Source of the DNA: Nostoc sp. TCL240-02
GTDB taxonomy: Bacteria; Cyanobacteriota; Cyanobacteriia; Cyanobacteriales; Nostocaceae
Assembly (NCBI RefSeq): GCF_013343235.1
Contig: NZ_CP040094.1
Span: 3,968,501-4,032,500 of the forward strand
Length of the DNA stretch: 64,000 nucleotides
Direction of reading: 5' to 3'
In this document: positions 54,201 to 62,677 of the stretch, one piece after another
Layout: every line of letters starts with the position of its first letter
Numbering within the stretch: position 1 is the first letter of the stretch
The notes under the pieces: model-generated
Database searches by the model: none
What the model saw: the letters and a program-made list of their open reading frames with translations, nothing else
Told to the model about the DNA's origin: nothing
Position numbers and translations under genes: made by a program

Positions 54201-55229
54201 TTAACCTTGTAATAATCTGTAAATTATTCCACTAATAATTGCAGCAGTAGGTAAAGTTAAAATCCACGATAATAGTATCTGATAAAAAACACGCATATTG
54301 GCTTTTTTGTCAGTCAAACCGACTCCAAAAATAGAACCAACTGACACATGAGTGGTGGAAATAGGAAGTCCAAACAGACTAGCTGCAATCACTAGAATTC
54401 CAGTTACTATATTTGCTGATAAGCCTTGAGGATGATTCAATGAGGTAATTTTTTCACTCATGGTGACAGCAACTTTTTGGGAGTTGAGTAAACCGCCAAG
54501 TGCCATTGCGATCGCAATTGTGATCATTCCTCCCTGAACCGAAAAATACTCAATAACTAGAATGAGTGAGGAAATCTTGGGAGTATCATTTAATCCTCTA
54601 GCAAAACTCACAACTCCAGCGCTGAGAAAATGGCAAGTATCAATCATTTTCTGATTGACTGGTAGGTTCCATTTAGAATTGATATAGCCAGATAAGCTGT
54701 AAATTCCTGCTCCGAAGGGAATAGCCACGATCGGACTGAGAAATAAAGGCAAAACAAAGGAAGTTCCCAAAACGGCAAAATTAACTTTGAGTCCGATCGC
54801 AACTAATCCAGCGCCAACCAGCGCACCTGTTAAACTGTGAGTTGTGGAAATGGGAAACCCCATAAGGGTGGCTATCAGTACAGTTAGACCAGTTGCGATC
54901 GCAACTGCGAGATGAAATTCTGGTGCATTAGCGATCGCATCAGGCACTAGTCCTTTACCAGAGAAGTTTTTAATTAGTGTACTTGCCAAAAAAGTTGCAG
55001 TTGCTGCACCACCTAAAGTTGTGAAAGTTGCCCACAAAATTGCTGTTTGATAGCTGCTAGTTCGGCTACCAAACAACGTTGCTACCCCTTTAAAGTTGTC
55101 ATTGGCACCATTAGAATATGCTAAAAAAAGCGTAGCGATGAATAAACTAATTAACAGCATTTTGCGGTTTATAACGAAGAAGTCAAAATCAAGAATGCAG
55201 CGAGTAAAATATTCAAATTGTGCATTCAT
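54201..55229 (-). CDS. PiT-family phosphate/anion transporter in the arsenosugar cluster
   Basis: A 342-residue polytopic protein with about nine to ten helices. The two PiT signatures are present: NGANDNFKGVATLFG at the N-terminal side and GLNDTPKI in the middle, each followed by a GFPISTTHSLTGALVG or LPISTTHVSVG motif. PiT proteins move phosphate with sodium or protons; because arsenate mimics phosphate and the gene lies between arsM and arsS, it may handle phosphate or arsenic species for this pathway. Translation may start at an internal ATG at 55160 (MLLISLFIATLFLAYSNGAN), which fits the family better than ATG 55229. Confidence 0.88.
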   Translation of the reverse strand: MNAQFEYFTRCILDFDFFVINRKMLLISLFIATLFLAYSNGANDNFKGVATLFGSRTSSYQTAILWATFTTLGGAATATFLASTLIKNFSGKGLVPDAIANAPEFHLAVAIATGLTVLIATLMGFPISTTHSLTGALVGAGLVAIGLKVNFAVLGTSFVLPLFLSPIVAIPFGAGIYSLSGYINSKWNLPVNQKMIDTCHFLSAGVVSFARGLNDTPKISSLILVIEYFSVQGGMITIAIAMALGGLLNSQKVAVTMSEKITSLNHPQGLSANIVTGILVIAASLFGLPISTTHVSVGSIFGVGLTDKKANMRVFYQILLSWILTLPTAAIISGIIYRLLQG

Positions 55230-55292
55230 TTTCCAGTCGCACAGAATTACGAATAATTCTGGCTACTGAAACTTGAATTCTTTTTTAAAAAA

Positions 55293-56261
55293 TTAACAGT
55301 AACCACCACCGCTATAGTACCAGGTTGAATTGGTAACAATTATTTCTGCTGGCTTGATAGCCGCAAGTTTAGCAGCAGTTTTATCACATACTGCTGCGGG
55401 AATACCTCGCTGGAGTAAATGTCCTGCTGAGTCATCGAAGAAGGGTTCCGAGCCAGCATAAATTGCTGTTTTTCCCGTGAAAATACAAGCACCATCTTCT
55501 GGAATATCAACTTTAAAGGAGACAGAATCCAGGCTTTCTAAAAGTAGGTGTTCTTCTAAATTATAAGTCTGAGAATCTAGTAGACGATAAGGACGACGGG
55601 CGCGAATTTCAACTTGACCAAAGCCAGCTTTTGTAATCCGTTGAGTATACTCTTGATATGTGAGTGCGCCTGATAAACACATGGCTCTAAGTCGTTCATC
55701 TTGTTGAAGATGTGCTGGAATTTGACTAGTGGCAATTGGATCGCTCATCTGCAAACGTCCGCCTGCTTTTAATACCCGATAAGCTTCTTTTAAAGCACGG
55801 TTTAAATCTTCTGGTTCAAAGATGTTGAAAAGGCAATTCTGCGCCACGATATCGACGCTAGCATCAGCAACAGGTAAGTTAAAAGCATCGCCTTCGCGGA
55901 TTTCTACAAAACTGGTGTCAAACCACGGGTTTTCTTGAGCAGCAATTTCCAGATTGCGTGCGGCTGCTTCCCGCATGGCCCCAACCGGTTCAACGGCAAT
56001 TACAGCACCTGCATAGCGGGAAAAATAAGCGAATTGCAATGCTTCTAAGCCGCCACCAACGCCGACATAAAGCACAGTAGGCTGATTTCCTAGTTCGGTG
56101 GAGTGAACGGTAGTGCCACAACCATAGTTCATTTCCTGCATAACCAAAGGAATTTTCAACCCTGGTAATTGCAGGGGTGTACTTTGCACACAACAAAGTC
56201 CAACTTGCGGGGTTTCGGCAACTTCGCGGTAGAATTGCGCTGCTGTTTCTAGATAAGTCAT
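55293..56261 (-). CDS. arsM: Arsenosugar biosynthesis arsenite methyltransferase ArsM
   Basis: 322 residues. A class I SAM-binding core is visible: TVLYVGVGGGLEALQFAYFS (motif I), REGDAFNLPVADASVDIVAQ and EAYRVLKAGGRLQMSDP. Cysteines that could bind As(III) sit in VGLCCVQS, NYGCGTTVH, VAQNCLFN and LRAMCLSGAL, plus a C-terminal SGGGYC tail. The family methylates arsenite to mono- and dimethyl forms that ArsS then adenosylates. It is the first gene of the cluster; transporter and arsS follow at 64-bp and 53-bp gaps. No ArsR-type repressor gene or operator was recognised nearby. Confidence 0.93.
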   Translation of the reverse strand: MTYLETAAQFYREVAETPQVGLCCVQSTPLQLPGLKIPLVMQEMNYGCGTTVHSTELGNQPTVLYVGVGGGLEALQFAYFSRYAGAVIAVEPVGAMREAAARNLEIAAQENPWFDTSFVEIREGDAFNLPVADASVDIVAQNCLFNIFEPEDLNRALKEAYRVLKAGGRLQMSDPIATSQIPAHLQQDERLRAMCLSGALTYQEYTQRITKAGFGQVEIRARRPYRLLDSQTYNLEEHLLLESLDSVSFKVDIPEDGACIFTGKTAIYAGSEPFFDDSAGHLLQRGIPAAVCDKTAAKLAAIKPAEIIVTNSTWYYSGGGYC

Positions 56262-56528
56262 GCAGTTTTAGATTTTTAGATGATGACAGCTTTGTGCATC
56301 CTAATATAATTAACCCTGAGTTGGATGAGTTCTTGCTCAGATTGCCAAAAACCCCAAATTTTCCTAGGATAGAAACTTTTATGGTTTTACCGTTGTTTAA
56401 ACACTGGAAGAGGAGATGAGGAGGCAGGGAGAAGGGGACAAGGGGGAATTATTGCACAAGTCTCCCCCCTCTTCGTTGTCTCCCTTGTCTCTTCTTCATG
56501 TCCAATACCCAATACCCTATGCCCAAAT

Positions 56529-57203
56529 TCAATCATGCAATGTGTAGCCGACACCACTCACAGTTTGAATGAGACACTTTTCGTTATTGGCTTCAAGTTT
56601 CAGACGCAGGTAGCGTATGTGAAGTTCGATGATGTTGGCATCGCTCATGAATTCGTAAGCCCAGACTTCTTGTAAAATGCGATCGCAGGTAATTAGCTGT
56701 CGTGGATGGGCCAGTAAATATTCGAGTAAATCAAATTCCTTAGCAGTTAACTCAATTAACCTTTGATCTCGGTACACTTGGCGCGTGCGACGATTTAAAC
56801 TCAAGTCTTCAAATTCTAAAACATCTGCGCTGTCTACTTGCCAATTTCTTCGCAGGTGAGCGCCAACTCTGGCCAATAATTCATCAACGCTGAAGGGCTT
56901 AACGAGGTAATCATCAGCACCAGCGTCTAAGCCTACAATGCGATCGCTTACTTCATCTTTAACGGTTAATAATATTATTGGCAATTTATCACTAATATTT
57001 CGCAGATGGTGGCAAATTTCTGACCCCGATAAGCCAGGCAACACCCAGTCTACAATTACCAAATCTAGATGTAACTCACGCGCTGCGGTGAGTGCAGTTA
57101 ATCCATCGTAGGCAATACTGACTTGATAGCCTTCATAATTTAATTCTAATTCGACAAATCGCGCCAGTTTGACTTCATCTTCAACCAGTAAGATGTGCGT
57201 CAT
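56529..57203 (-). CDS. OmpR/PhoB-family response regulator
   Basis: 224 residues. Receiver domain with Asp9-Glu10, phospho-acceptor Asp52 (VIVDWVLPG), Thr in LLTVKDE and Lys in DYLVKPF; DNA-binding winged helix from ~130 (LEFEDLSLNRRTRQVYRDQR ... VSGVGYTLHD). It is closest to cyanobacterial RppA/ManR-like regulators, often cotranscribed with a kinase, but no kinase gene is adjacent. It lies between the arsenosugar cluster and the Mo-nitro_C gene; neither position proves a target. Confidence 0.93.
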   Translation of the reverse strand: MTHILLVEDEVKLARFVELELNYEGYQVSIAYDGLTALTAARELHLDLVIVDWVLPGLSGSEICHHLRNISDKLPIILLTVKDEVSDRIVGLDAGADDYLVKPFSVDELLARVGAHLRRNWQVDSADVLEFEDLSLNRRTRQVYRDQRLIELTAKEFDLLEYLLAHPRQLITCDRILQEVWAYEFMSDANIIELHIRYLRLKLEANNEKCLIQTVSGVGYTLHD

Positions 57204-57397
57204 GATGATGTTAATGATTTCAGCAGGGTACGGTAAGCAACAATACGGTCTGGAAACACTTGAGCGAGGTGCCAGCTACTGACATAGCCAAACATCTAAA
57301 TTAGGTGTACGTTAGCTTAGTATAAACCCGAGTAAGTAAACAACAGTATATTTGCAAATACCAATGGCTGCTTGATTAAGGAACATCAAACTGACTA

Positions 57398-57685
57398 TTA
57401 GCAATAGCTTGTGACATCTTCACCACATTTATCGGCAAGATAACAGAGCGCTTTGAAACGCAAACCAACTACTTCCTCGTATAGGGGATTTAATTTACAC
57501 ATCGGAGGTATATGAAATAGCTTCCGACCAAACAGTGTGATATCTTGCTCAAAGGGACACTGAGCAGGAATAGCTTTGCACAATAAATGAGCCAATTTAG
57601 AGTTATGAATTTCTATCTTTTCCAACCACTCACGCACTGGGTGTAGTAAATCATTGTGTGACCGTACTTGAATAAAGCTTGTCAT
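57398..57685 (-). CDS. Mo-dependent nitrogenase C-terminal-domain protein
   Basis: A 95-residue protein of the Mo-nitro_C family common in diazotrophic cyanobacteria, with HPVREWLEKIEIHNSKLAHL, then CPFEQDITLFGRKLFHIPPM and CKLNPLYEEVVGLRFKALCY. Cysteines are conserved (CKAIPAQC, CYLADKCGEDVTSYC). Despite the name it is not a nitrogenase subunit; the function is unknown. No nif genes are in the window. Confidence 0.88.
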   Translation of the reverse strand: MTSFIQVRSHNDLLHPVREWLEKIEIHNSKLAHLLCKAIPAQCPFEQDITLFGRKLFHIPPMCKLNPLYEEVVGLRFKALCYLADKCGEDVTSYC

Positions 57686-58059
57686 AATTTTTCACCTTAA
57701 TAATTTCAAACTAGATTGAGTTTGTTCTATTTGAACCTCTATAAATACATACACTTAGGTTCTATAGTTTTATGCACTGATTCCTAGTTCGTTCGTTCTC
57801 TACAAAGATAGAATGAATCTCTAGGTACACTGTAAACTACACATTCAACGATCAAAATTCCTGATGATTTATCCCATTTTCAAAAACTTTTGCAACAAAT
57901 GAATTGGCTAAAGCTGTATCTCACTGCGTCAAGAACCGCTATATTGTGCCAAACGCTAGGCTAGATGTTGCCGGACTACAAAACTATAACTAAAATCTGG
58001 GAGGCGCAGGTAAACTTACCCTAAAAAAGCATCAAGCTTTAAGGAAGCTGCGAAAACTT
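57686..58059. other. Spacer between divergent genes
   Basis: 374 bp without a gene, probable promoters for the Mo-nitro_C and methyltransferase genes. The sequence is AT-rich; I recognise no operator. Confidence 0.45.
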
Positions 58060-58683
58060 ATGACTGATAACTTCTTCAGTAACAAAAAGCTACTTTTTGA
58101 CCGATGGGCACCAAGTTATGACTGGCTCTTTCCTTCAGTGTTTTATCGAGCCATTCACAAACGCTTACTGGAGTACGTCGATTTCCCAAAGCCAGCAAAT
58201 GTACTTGATATCGGTTGTGGTACTGGCCGCTTACTTGAGCGCCTTGCTACTCAGTTTCCTGACCTGCGGGGTACTGGATTGGATTTCTCTGCTAATATGT
58301 TGCGGTTAGCAAGACAGAGCAATCACCACCGTCCACGTTTAATTTATATCGAGGGCAAAGCTGAGTCTCTTCCCTTTGCTGATGGTCAATTTAATTCTGT
58401 TTTCAGCACTATCAGCTTCTTGCACTATTTGGAACCGAAACAGGTAGTTAGTGAGATAGCACGGGTACTTTCTCCCGGTGGACGCTTCTACTTAGTTGAC
58501 ATTAACATTACTTCTAAAAAAGAGGCAGAACCTCAATTATTGCCACTCACTCCCCGTGGAATTAGACTCTACAGCCCTACTCAACGTCAACTTCTTGGCT
58601 CTTCTGCTGGGCTATTGTGTTTGAATCACCACTATTTATTAGGGCCAGTATTATTAACAATTTTTGCTAAACCTCCGATTTGA
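58060..58683 (+). CDS. Class I SAM-dependent methyltransferase
   Basis: 207 residues. VLDIGCGTGRLLERLA is motif I; GLDFSANMLRLARQS, EGKAESLPFADGQFNSVFST and EIARVLSPGGRFYLVDIN complete the standard UbiE/COQ5-like fold. The N-terminal DRWAPSYDWLFPSVFYRAIH resembles Ubi-type methyltransferases that act on quinones or lipids. The C terminus (LLTIFAKPPI) is intact. Substrate unknown. Confidence 0.9.
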   Translation: MTDNFFSNKKLLFDRWAPSYDWLFPSVFYRAIHKRLLEYVDFPKPANVLDIGCGTGRLLERLATQFPDLRGTGLDFSANMLRLARQSNHHRPRLIYIEGKAESLPFADGQFNSVFSTISFLHYLEPKQVVSEIARVLSPGGRFYLVDINITSKKEAEPQLLPLTPRGIRLYSPTQRQLLGSSAGLLCLNHHYLLGPVLLTIFAKPPI

Positions 58684-58761
58684 AAATAAGGGATGGGTAA
58701 GAGTAAAAGATTGGAAACAGCTTGTATCAGTCATTGTTCTCTATATATTAATTACGAATTA

Positions 58762-58794
58762 CGTTAGCGTAGCGGTAGCGAGTCCGCGAGCGTC
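58762..58794 (+). repeat. 33-bp short dispersed repeat, family B, flanked by 11-bp direct repeats
   Basis: Begins CGTTAGCGTAGCGGTAGCG and ends CCGCGAGCGTC. It is bordered by ATTACGAATTA at 58751-58761 and 58795-58805. The same 33-base length and a similar sequence occur inside the ISAs1 transposase gene at 61353-61385. It touches the end of the acetyltransferase gene. Confidence 0.72.
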
Positions 58795-58795
58795 A

Positions 58796-59293
58796 TTACG
58801 AATTAGTATGACCTCGATATTCCATAAACACCACAGGAACTTTGAGCAGCTTTTTAGCTAATTGCGACAATCTAAATTTATCGTTGAGCTTAGACAAGCC
58901 TGTTGTTCTGGGAAATTGTGGCAAGTCTTCAAAAGAGATTGGTACAAAATTAAACCGACTGTAAAACTGTGCCAATCGTTCACCTAAACATTCAAGATAA
59001 AGTGGTTGCGTTGCTGTATTAATCAAATGCTGCGTTAGCAAAGTACCCAAACTGCGACCTCTCCAAGCTGATGCAACGACCAAACTACCAAGTTCTTGTG
59101 CGCCTGAAAAATTACGTAGCTGTCCGCAAGCTACGAGATTATCACCGCATTCAATTACCCAAAATTGCTGCCAGTTTAATTGGGTTGGGTCGAGTTTCGC
59201 TGAGAATACCAGCAATCGAATCGACCACTTATCCGCCAAGGTTGCCTTGCGAAGGACACATCCAGATGGTAACGGTGGATTACTCTGGTTCAT
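58796..59293 (-). CDS. GNAT-family N-acetyltransferase
   Basis: 165 residues. The acetyl-CoA site is visible as ELGSLVVASAWRGRSLGTLL (motif A, with RGRSLG in place of the consensus Q/RxxGxG/A) followed by NTATQPLYLECLGERLAQFY, where the Tyr near the end of motif B is usual. Acceptor unknown. Its stop codon lies within the direct-repeat border of the neighbouring dispersed repeat. Confidence 0.88.
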   Translation of the reverse strand: MNQSNPPLPSGCVLRKATLADKWSIRLLVFSAKLDPTQLNWQQFWVIECGDNLVACGQLRNFSGAQELGSLVVASAWRGRSLGTLLTQHLINTATQPLYLECLGERLAQFYSRFNFVPISFEDLPQFPRTTGLSKLNDKFRLSQLAKKLLKVPVVFMEYRGHTNS

Positions 59294-59724
59294 TAATTAC
59301 ACTTTGATAGTTTGGATCACAATCATCACACGATATTATTCAGTTAGATCATTTGCCATTCTCTGTCAAGTGTCAATAAAGCAATTTTAAAAGCATCTCG
59401 GATATCAAATCTGTTCTAAGTTGTCCTTTAACGACGGCAAGCATTCTAAGGTTAGGAAATTCTATAGTTATGGAGTAGTAATACGGTTCGGTTAAAGGGG
59501 AAAGGGAAAAGGTTTTGAATACATCCTTTCCCCTTTTCCCCTTACCCTTTACCCAGACCACAAGGAAAGTGAAAAATGCTTAACCGAACCGTATTGAGAT
59601 GAGTAGTACTAAACAATACTTCCGATAGAGGGACAATCAACGATAACTAGATTCTGGATAGATGTACTCAAAACCCAAATTTTCTTAAGATAATCCCAAG
59701 AATAAATAATTAAGGAATGTCGTC
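59294..59724. other. Spacer with inverted-repeat element
   Basis: 431 bp, no gene; contains the element at 59480-59595. AAGGA at 59712-59716 is the ribosome-binding site of the following small gene. Confidence 0.5.
59480..59595. mobile_element. Miniature inverted-repeat element (B-like), 16-bp perfect terminal repeats
   Basis: AATACGGTTCGGTTAA at 59480-59495 and its exact reverse complement at 59580-59595 bound a 116-bp element with no coding content. Its interior (GGGGAAAGGGAAAAGG and the complementary CCTTTCCCCTTTTCCCC) matches the interior of the 33347-33465 element, suggesting a shared family with different outer ends. Imperfect GAGTAGT-type repeats flank it. Confidence 0.7.
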
Positions 59725-59925
59725 ATGGCTGAACAACAAAAACAACAATCTGATAATCAAGAAAGTACGCCTACTGCTTCTGGTGGTTACCAAACCCCCA
59801 TCGACGAAAATATCCGCAAAACTGGCGATGCTGAAAAGAGTGATGCTAAACCCAGTGCTACACCAGAAGCACCAGGAGAGGATGGTATAGCAGGTAGCCC
59901 GAATCAGGGAACTGAATCACGTTAA
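59725..59925 (+). CDS. Small disordered hydrophilic protein (66 aa)
   Basis: MAEQQKQQSDNQESTPTASG followed by similar Gln/Ser/Pro/Glu-rich text, no hydrophobic core; predicted intrinsically disordered. AAGGA lies eight bases before the ATG. Small disordered proteins of this type are common in Nostoc, sometimes stress-linked, but I know no function for this one. Confidence 0.65.
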   Translation: MAEQQKQQSDNQESTPTASGGYQTPIDENIRKTGDAEKSDAKPSATPEAPGEDGIAGSPNQGTESR

Positions 59926-60132
59926 TTGGTTTTAACTTTCCCAAGTTTGAATAATCTTCTTAGGTTTTTTTACTAACCCCGATTTACTAAACTTTGAGTG
60001 GATAGTTGTGGTTTATATCACGATTATTCACTCATTTTTGTTGTGCGAAAATATAGTGCGCTAAGTGCCTAGGCGCAGCCTCAATACTGCTCCGTTAATG
60101 GACTTCCAAATAAAAAATACTCAACTACTTGT
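59926..60132. other. Short spacer left of the nested mobile element
   Basis: About 200 bp, no gene. Contains CTAAGTGCCTAGGCGCAGCC and AT-rich text. Directly followed by the left terminal repeat of the outer element. Confidence 0.4.
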
Positions 60133-60391
60133 TGTGGGGTGGACATCTTGTCATTGGTGTCAAGTTAAGGCAGATGCCCAGGTGTCAAGAGACCTTGAGG
60201 CGTTGCATCGGTGTCGTTGACGAACAGCTTTCACCAAGCGCATAGAACGCTGATGCTCTAATAACCAAGACCGTGGCTTACTCATGGCTATTCTCAACAC
60301 CCTTATGTTGAGTTTAACTACTGAGCTTTACCCACTTGACAAGTTTCTATTTTTCTTAACTTGACACCAATGCAGGGTAAGAGCATCTCAA

Positions 60392-61684
60392 TCAGGCTTG
60401 ACAGAAGGATTCAGAGGAATTTAATGTAGAGTCAAGAAAACAAAAACTGAGAACGCGAATCATATAATCGTTGTCCATAGCCGTGCGCTTCATTTTTTGA
60501 CGAAGACTACGTTTGTAAGTATGTTCGCGATTAAGGGCATTGAGAGCAATGCGTCGTAAAAGGGCAAAATTACGCGGACTATGGAAAGAGCGAATGCGGC
60601 AAGAATCTTCTGCAAAAGTACAATCAAGTGTCCAGTGAGCCTGGTTTTCAATACCCCAATGTTTTCGGATAGCTCGACCTAAAAGTTGAGCGTCACTATG
60701 TAAAGAAGTCAGATAAAACTGAATTTCACGAGTAGTTTGATTCCAAAGACGACGCACTCGGACAACCATAACCACACTTTGAAGTCCTGCCCATAGTCGG
60801 GGCTGGTAAAGTTCACCAATGGCAGAAACTGGAACAGACCAAACTTGACGGATTTCCGTGCGATAATGTCCTTTCTCAATGCGTTGCTCATAACTGACAT
60901 CAATACCTTGAAAATCCTGTGCAGAAGCTTGTTCAAACCATTGTTCTACCTGACGGTAGAGAGTCGGGTGATTAGCCTTAAGTGCCAGAACATAATCTGC
61001 TTTCTTATCAATAATCTTTTTGGCAATTTCTGTTTGTGTCCCCATTGCATCAATGGTGATGATAGCTCCTGTGATATCTAGTAATTCTAGTAATGCGGGA
61101 ATAGCAGTAATTTCATTAGATTTATCTTCCACTTTCATCTGTGCCAACACCAAATTTTGTTCGCTTGCCCAAGCACTAATTACGTGCAGTGCTGATTTCC
61201 CTTGATTGCGGTCGTAAGAACCCCTAATTGTCTTTCCATCTATGGGGATTATCTCTCCTCCCATCTTTGTCACCAGGGTTTCTATCCATCTTAGAAAACA
61301 ACGATTCAATTCTTCTGGGTTAATGAACTCAAACACTCGTCGGAAGGTATCAGACGCTCGAAGACTCGCTAACGCTACGCTATCGGAGGGAATTCCATTT
61401 GGTAATGCCAAAAATTCTTCTAACCACTGTCGCTTACTTATGCCGTAATTCTCGATATCTTCCCATCCCTGCGCTCCTGCTATGACTGCCAGAATTGCAA
61501 TTACTAAAATGTCCCTAAGTTGATGTTTTTTGGTTCGCTCTACTCTTGGGTCTTTAATAAGAGCAAAATGCTCCACTAGATTCTGTTGAATACGGACGAT
61601 ATCTGCCACTTCTGCTGGCTTTCGCTGATGAGGAGAATTTTCTAGAGTATCAGCAGATTTAATTTCAAAGCCTTCTGACATCAA
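60392..61684 (-). CDS. ISAs1-family transposase with in-frame repeat insertion
   Basis: 430 residues. The N-terminal DDE_Tnp_1-associated domain (LVEHFALIKDPRVERTKKHQ ... LAVIAGAQGWEDIENYG) is followed by the DDE core: IPIDGKTIRGSYDR, IITIDAMGTQTEIAKKI, HWGIENQAHWTLDCTFAED. These are ISAs1/H-repeat transposase hallmarks. Residues ~101-111 (DSVALASLRAS) are encoded by a 33-bp dispersed repeat inserted between PS and DT of the family motif IPSxDTFRRVF; frame is kept. Whether the enlarged loop leaves activity intact is unknown, but no stop or frameshift is seen. Confidence 0.93.
   Translation of the reverse strand: MMSEGFEIKSADTLENSPHQRKPAEVADIVRIQQNLVEHFALIKDPRVERTKKHQLRDILVIAILAVIAGAQGWEDIENYGISKRQWLEEFLALPNGIPSDSVALASLRASDTFRRVFEFINPEELNRCFLRWIETLVTKMGGEIIPIDGKTIRGSYDRNQGKSALHVISAWASEQNLVLAQMKVEDKSNEITAIPALLELLDITGAIITIDAMGTQTEIAKKIIDKKADYVLALKANHPTLYRQVEQWFEQASAQDFQGIDVSYEQRIEKGHYRTEIRQVWSVPVSAIGELYQPRLWAGLQSVVMVVRVRRLWNQTTREIQFYLTSLHSDAQLLGRAIRKHWGIENQAHWTLDCTFAEDSCRIRSFHSPRNFALLRRIALNALNREHTYKRSLRQKMKRTAMDNDYMIRVLSFCFLDSTLNSSESFCQA
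61353..61385 (-). repeat. 33-bp short dispersed repeat, family B, inside the transposase gene
   Basis: On the minus strand AGCGTAGCGTTAGCGAGTCT then TCGAGCGTCTGAT; same length as, and similar to, the spacer copy at 58762-58794. It adds 11 codons without changing the frame. Confidence 0.72.
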
Positions 61685-61861
61685 ATTGACTCCAGGCGAT
61701 TTTCAATCGAGCAATTGAATTCATCTCATTGATCTTGCTCAGTTGTCAAGTCCATTTTTTACAGAGTCGTTTATGCTGATCTTCTTTGATTTGTCAAGTT
61801 CTCTTTATACCAAATTAGATGAGCTTACCCTGGACACCAATGACATCTTGTCCGCCCCACA

Positions 61862-62274
61862 GGATTGGATAATTTATTTCTTGCAAGTCCCAACAAAGCC
61901 CTGAAAATGTTGAGTTTTGTTCCTCAACGCAACCTACCTGGAGTAGTTTTGCATTCTGGGATTGTTATGTATTTTATTTTACCTATTACTAAAAAAATGA
62001 TTTTTATTCACTTAAGTACTTGTGCAAAGCTATACGCTGTAGGGCAATTCGTGAATTGCCCCTACGGTAAATCGTGGCTTTCACTGCTTTTTTGCCTACT
62101 GAAGTTTGTCAGCACACAGCAAAGCGAAAATCACCTATCCCTGAAAATCGGCTCAACTTCATGATTCTTAATCATGCTAGGTTCCTCTAGTGGCTGACAG
62201 AAGTCCCACAATCCAATAGGCTGATCTTAAAGTGGTAATTTTTCACTGAGTCGTAAGAACTACCTATACAGAAA
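61862..62274. other. Spacer right of the nested element
   Basis: 413 bp. A 99-codon open frame at 61865-62164 starts at the element border, lacks any domain or ribosome-binding site and is not called. A GTAGGGCAATTC/GAATTGCCCCTAC palindrome lies at 62039-62065, a common Nostoc repeat type. Confidence 0.5.
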
Positions 62275-62604
62275 ATGTCTCTTAAAATAGTCCAGAACTT
62301 TGATGGCAGTTTCACTCTGGAAGCACAAGCCCAAGAAACTTTGTTCAACTTATTGACAAGCGATGCTTTCTTAAATCAAATTCGTCAACAATTGCAGTGT
62401 GAGCAAGTTAAATTTACAGAATTGATTTTTCAACCAGTTCCTTATAGCTTAACTACAACTAAAGGAATGCCAGCAGAGTTTGAAAAGTATCATGAATCTG
62501 ATGAATATGCCATCATCAATGTACCACCAAATTTCATGTTTAGTGCTAAAATTTTTAAACCCAGTCGCCTTTGTGCAATTTACCAAAAATTGGGTAATGG
62601 GTAA
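62275..62604 (+). CDS. Hypothetical protein (109 aa)
   Basis: Begins MSLKIVQNFDGSFTLEAQAQ; soluble, mixed strand-helix, no motif I recognise. It lies 73 bp upstream of a GIY-YIG protein gene on the same strand. Probably real by codon use and length. Confidence 0.55.
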   Translation: MSLKIVQNFDGSFTLEAQAQETLFNLLTSDAFLNQIRQQLQCEQVKFTELIFQPVPYSLTTTKGMPAEFEKYHESDEYAIINVPPNFMFSAKIFKPSRLCAIYQKLGNG

Positions 62605-62677
62605 TTTTAAAGATAAATTTTTCCCTAATTAGCAATTTTCCATTCTGAAGGCAAATAGTAAGTTTGATATTTGATAT

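Larger units (their letters stand above)
60373..61832 (-). mobile_element. ISAs1-family insertion sequence, apparently intact
   Basis: A 1460-bp element with ends CAGGGTAAGAGCATCTCAAT (left) and, reversed, CAGGGTAAGCTCATCTAAT (right), flanked by the 10-bp direct repeat GACACCAATG (60363-60372 and 61833-61842). One transposase gene fills most of it. The perfect target duplication suggests recent insertion, into the right end of the outer inverted-repeat element. Confidence 0.9.
60133..61861. mobile_element. Inverted-repeat element (~258 bp) split by an ISAs1-family IS
   Basis: With the inner IS (60373-61832) and one target duplication removed, the outer element is about 258 bp. Its left repeat (60133-60169) begins TGTGGGGTGGACA and ends GTGTCAAGTTAAG; the right repeat is split, CTTAACTTGACACCAATG at 60355-60372 and ACATCTTGTCCGCCCCACA at 61843-61861. 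The two ends match over ~37 bp with four to five mismatches. The TGT...ACA termini with GGGCGGACA-like text resemble Tn7/Mu-type ends. No transposase of that kind is nearby and no target duplication was found for the outer element. Confidence 0.7.

Noticed and set aside
57398..57685. A nitrogenase structural gene
   Set aside because: The family name mentions nitrogenase, but this is a small standalone domain and no nif gene is in the window.
60133..61861. A complete Tn7-like or CRISPR-associated transposon
   Set aside because: Only the short ends resemble Tn7; no tns or cas gene lies between or near them.
61865..62164. 99-codon open frame right of the nested element
   Set aside because: Begins at the element border, includes a known palindromic repeat and shows no domain.
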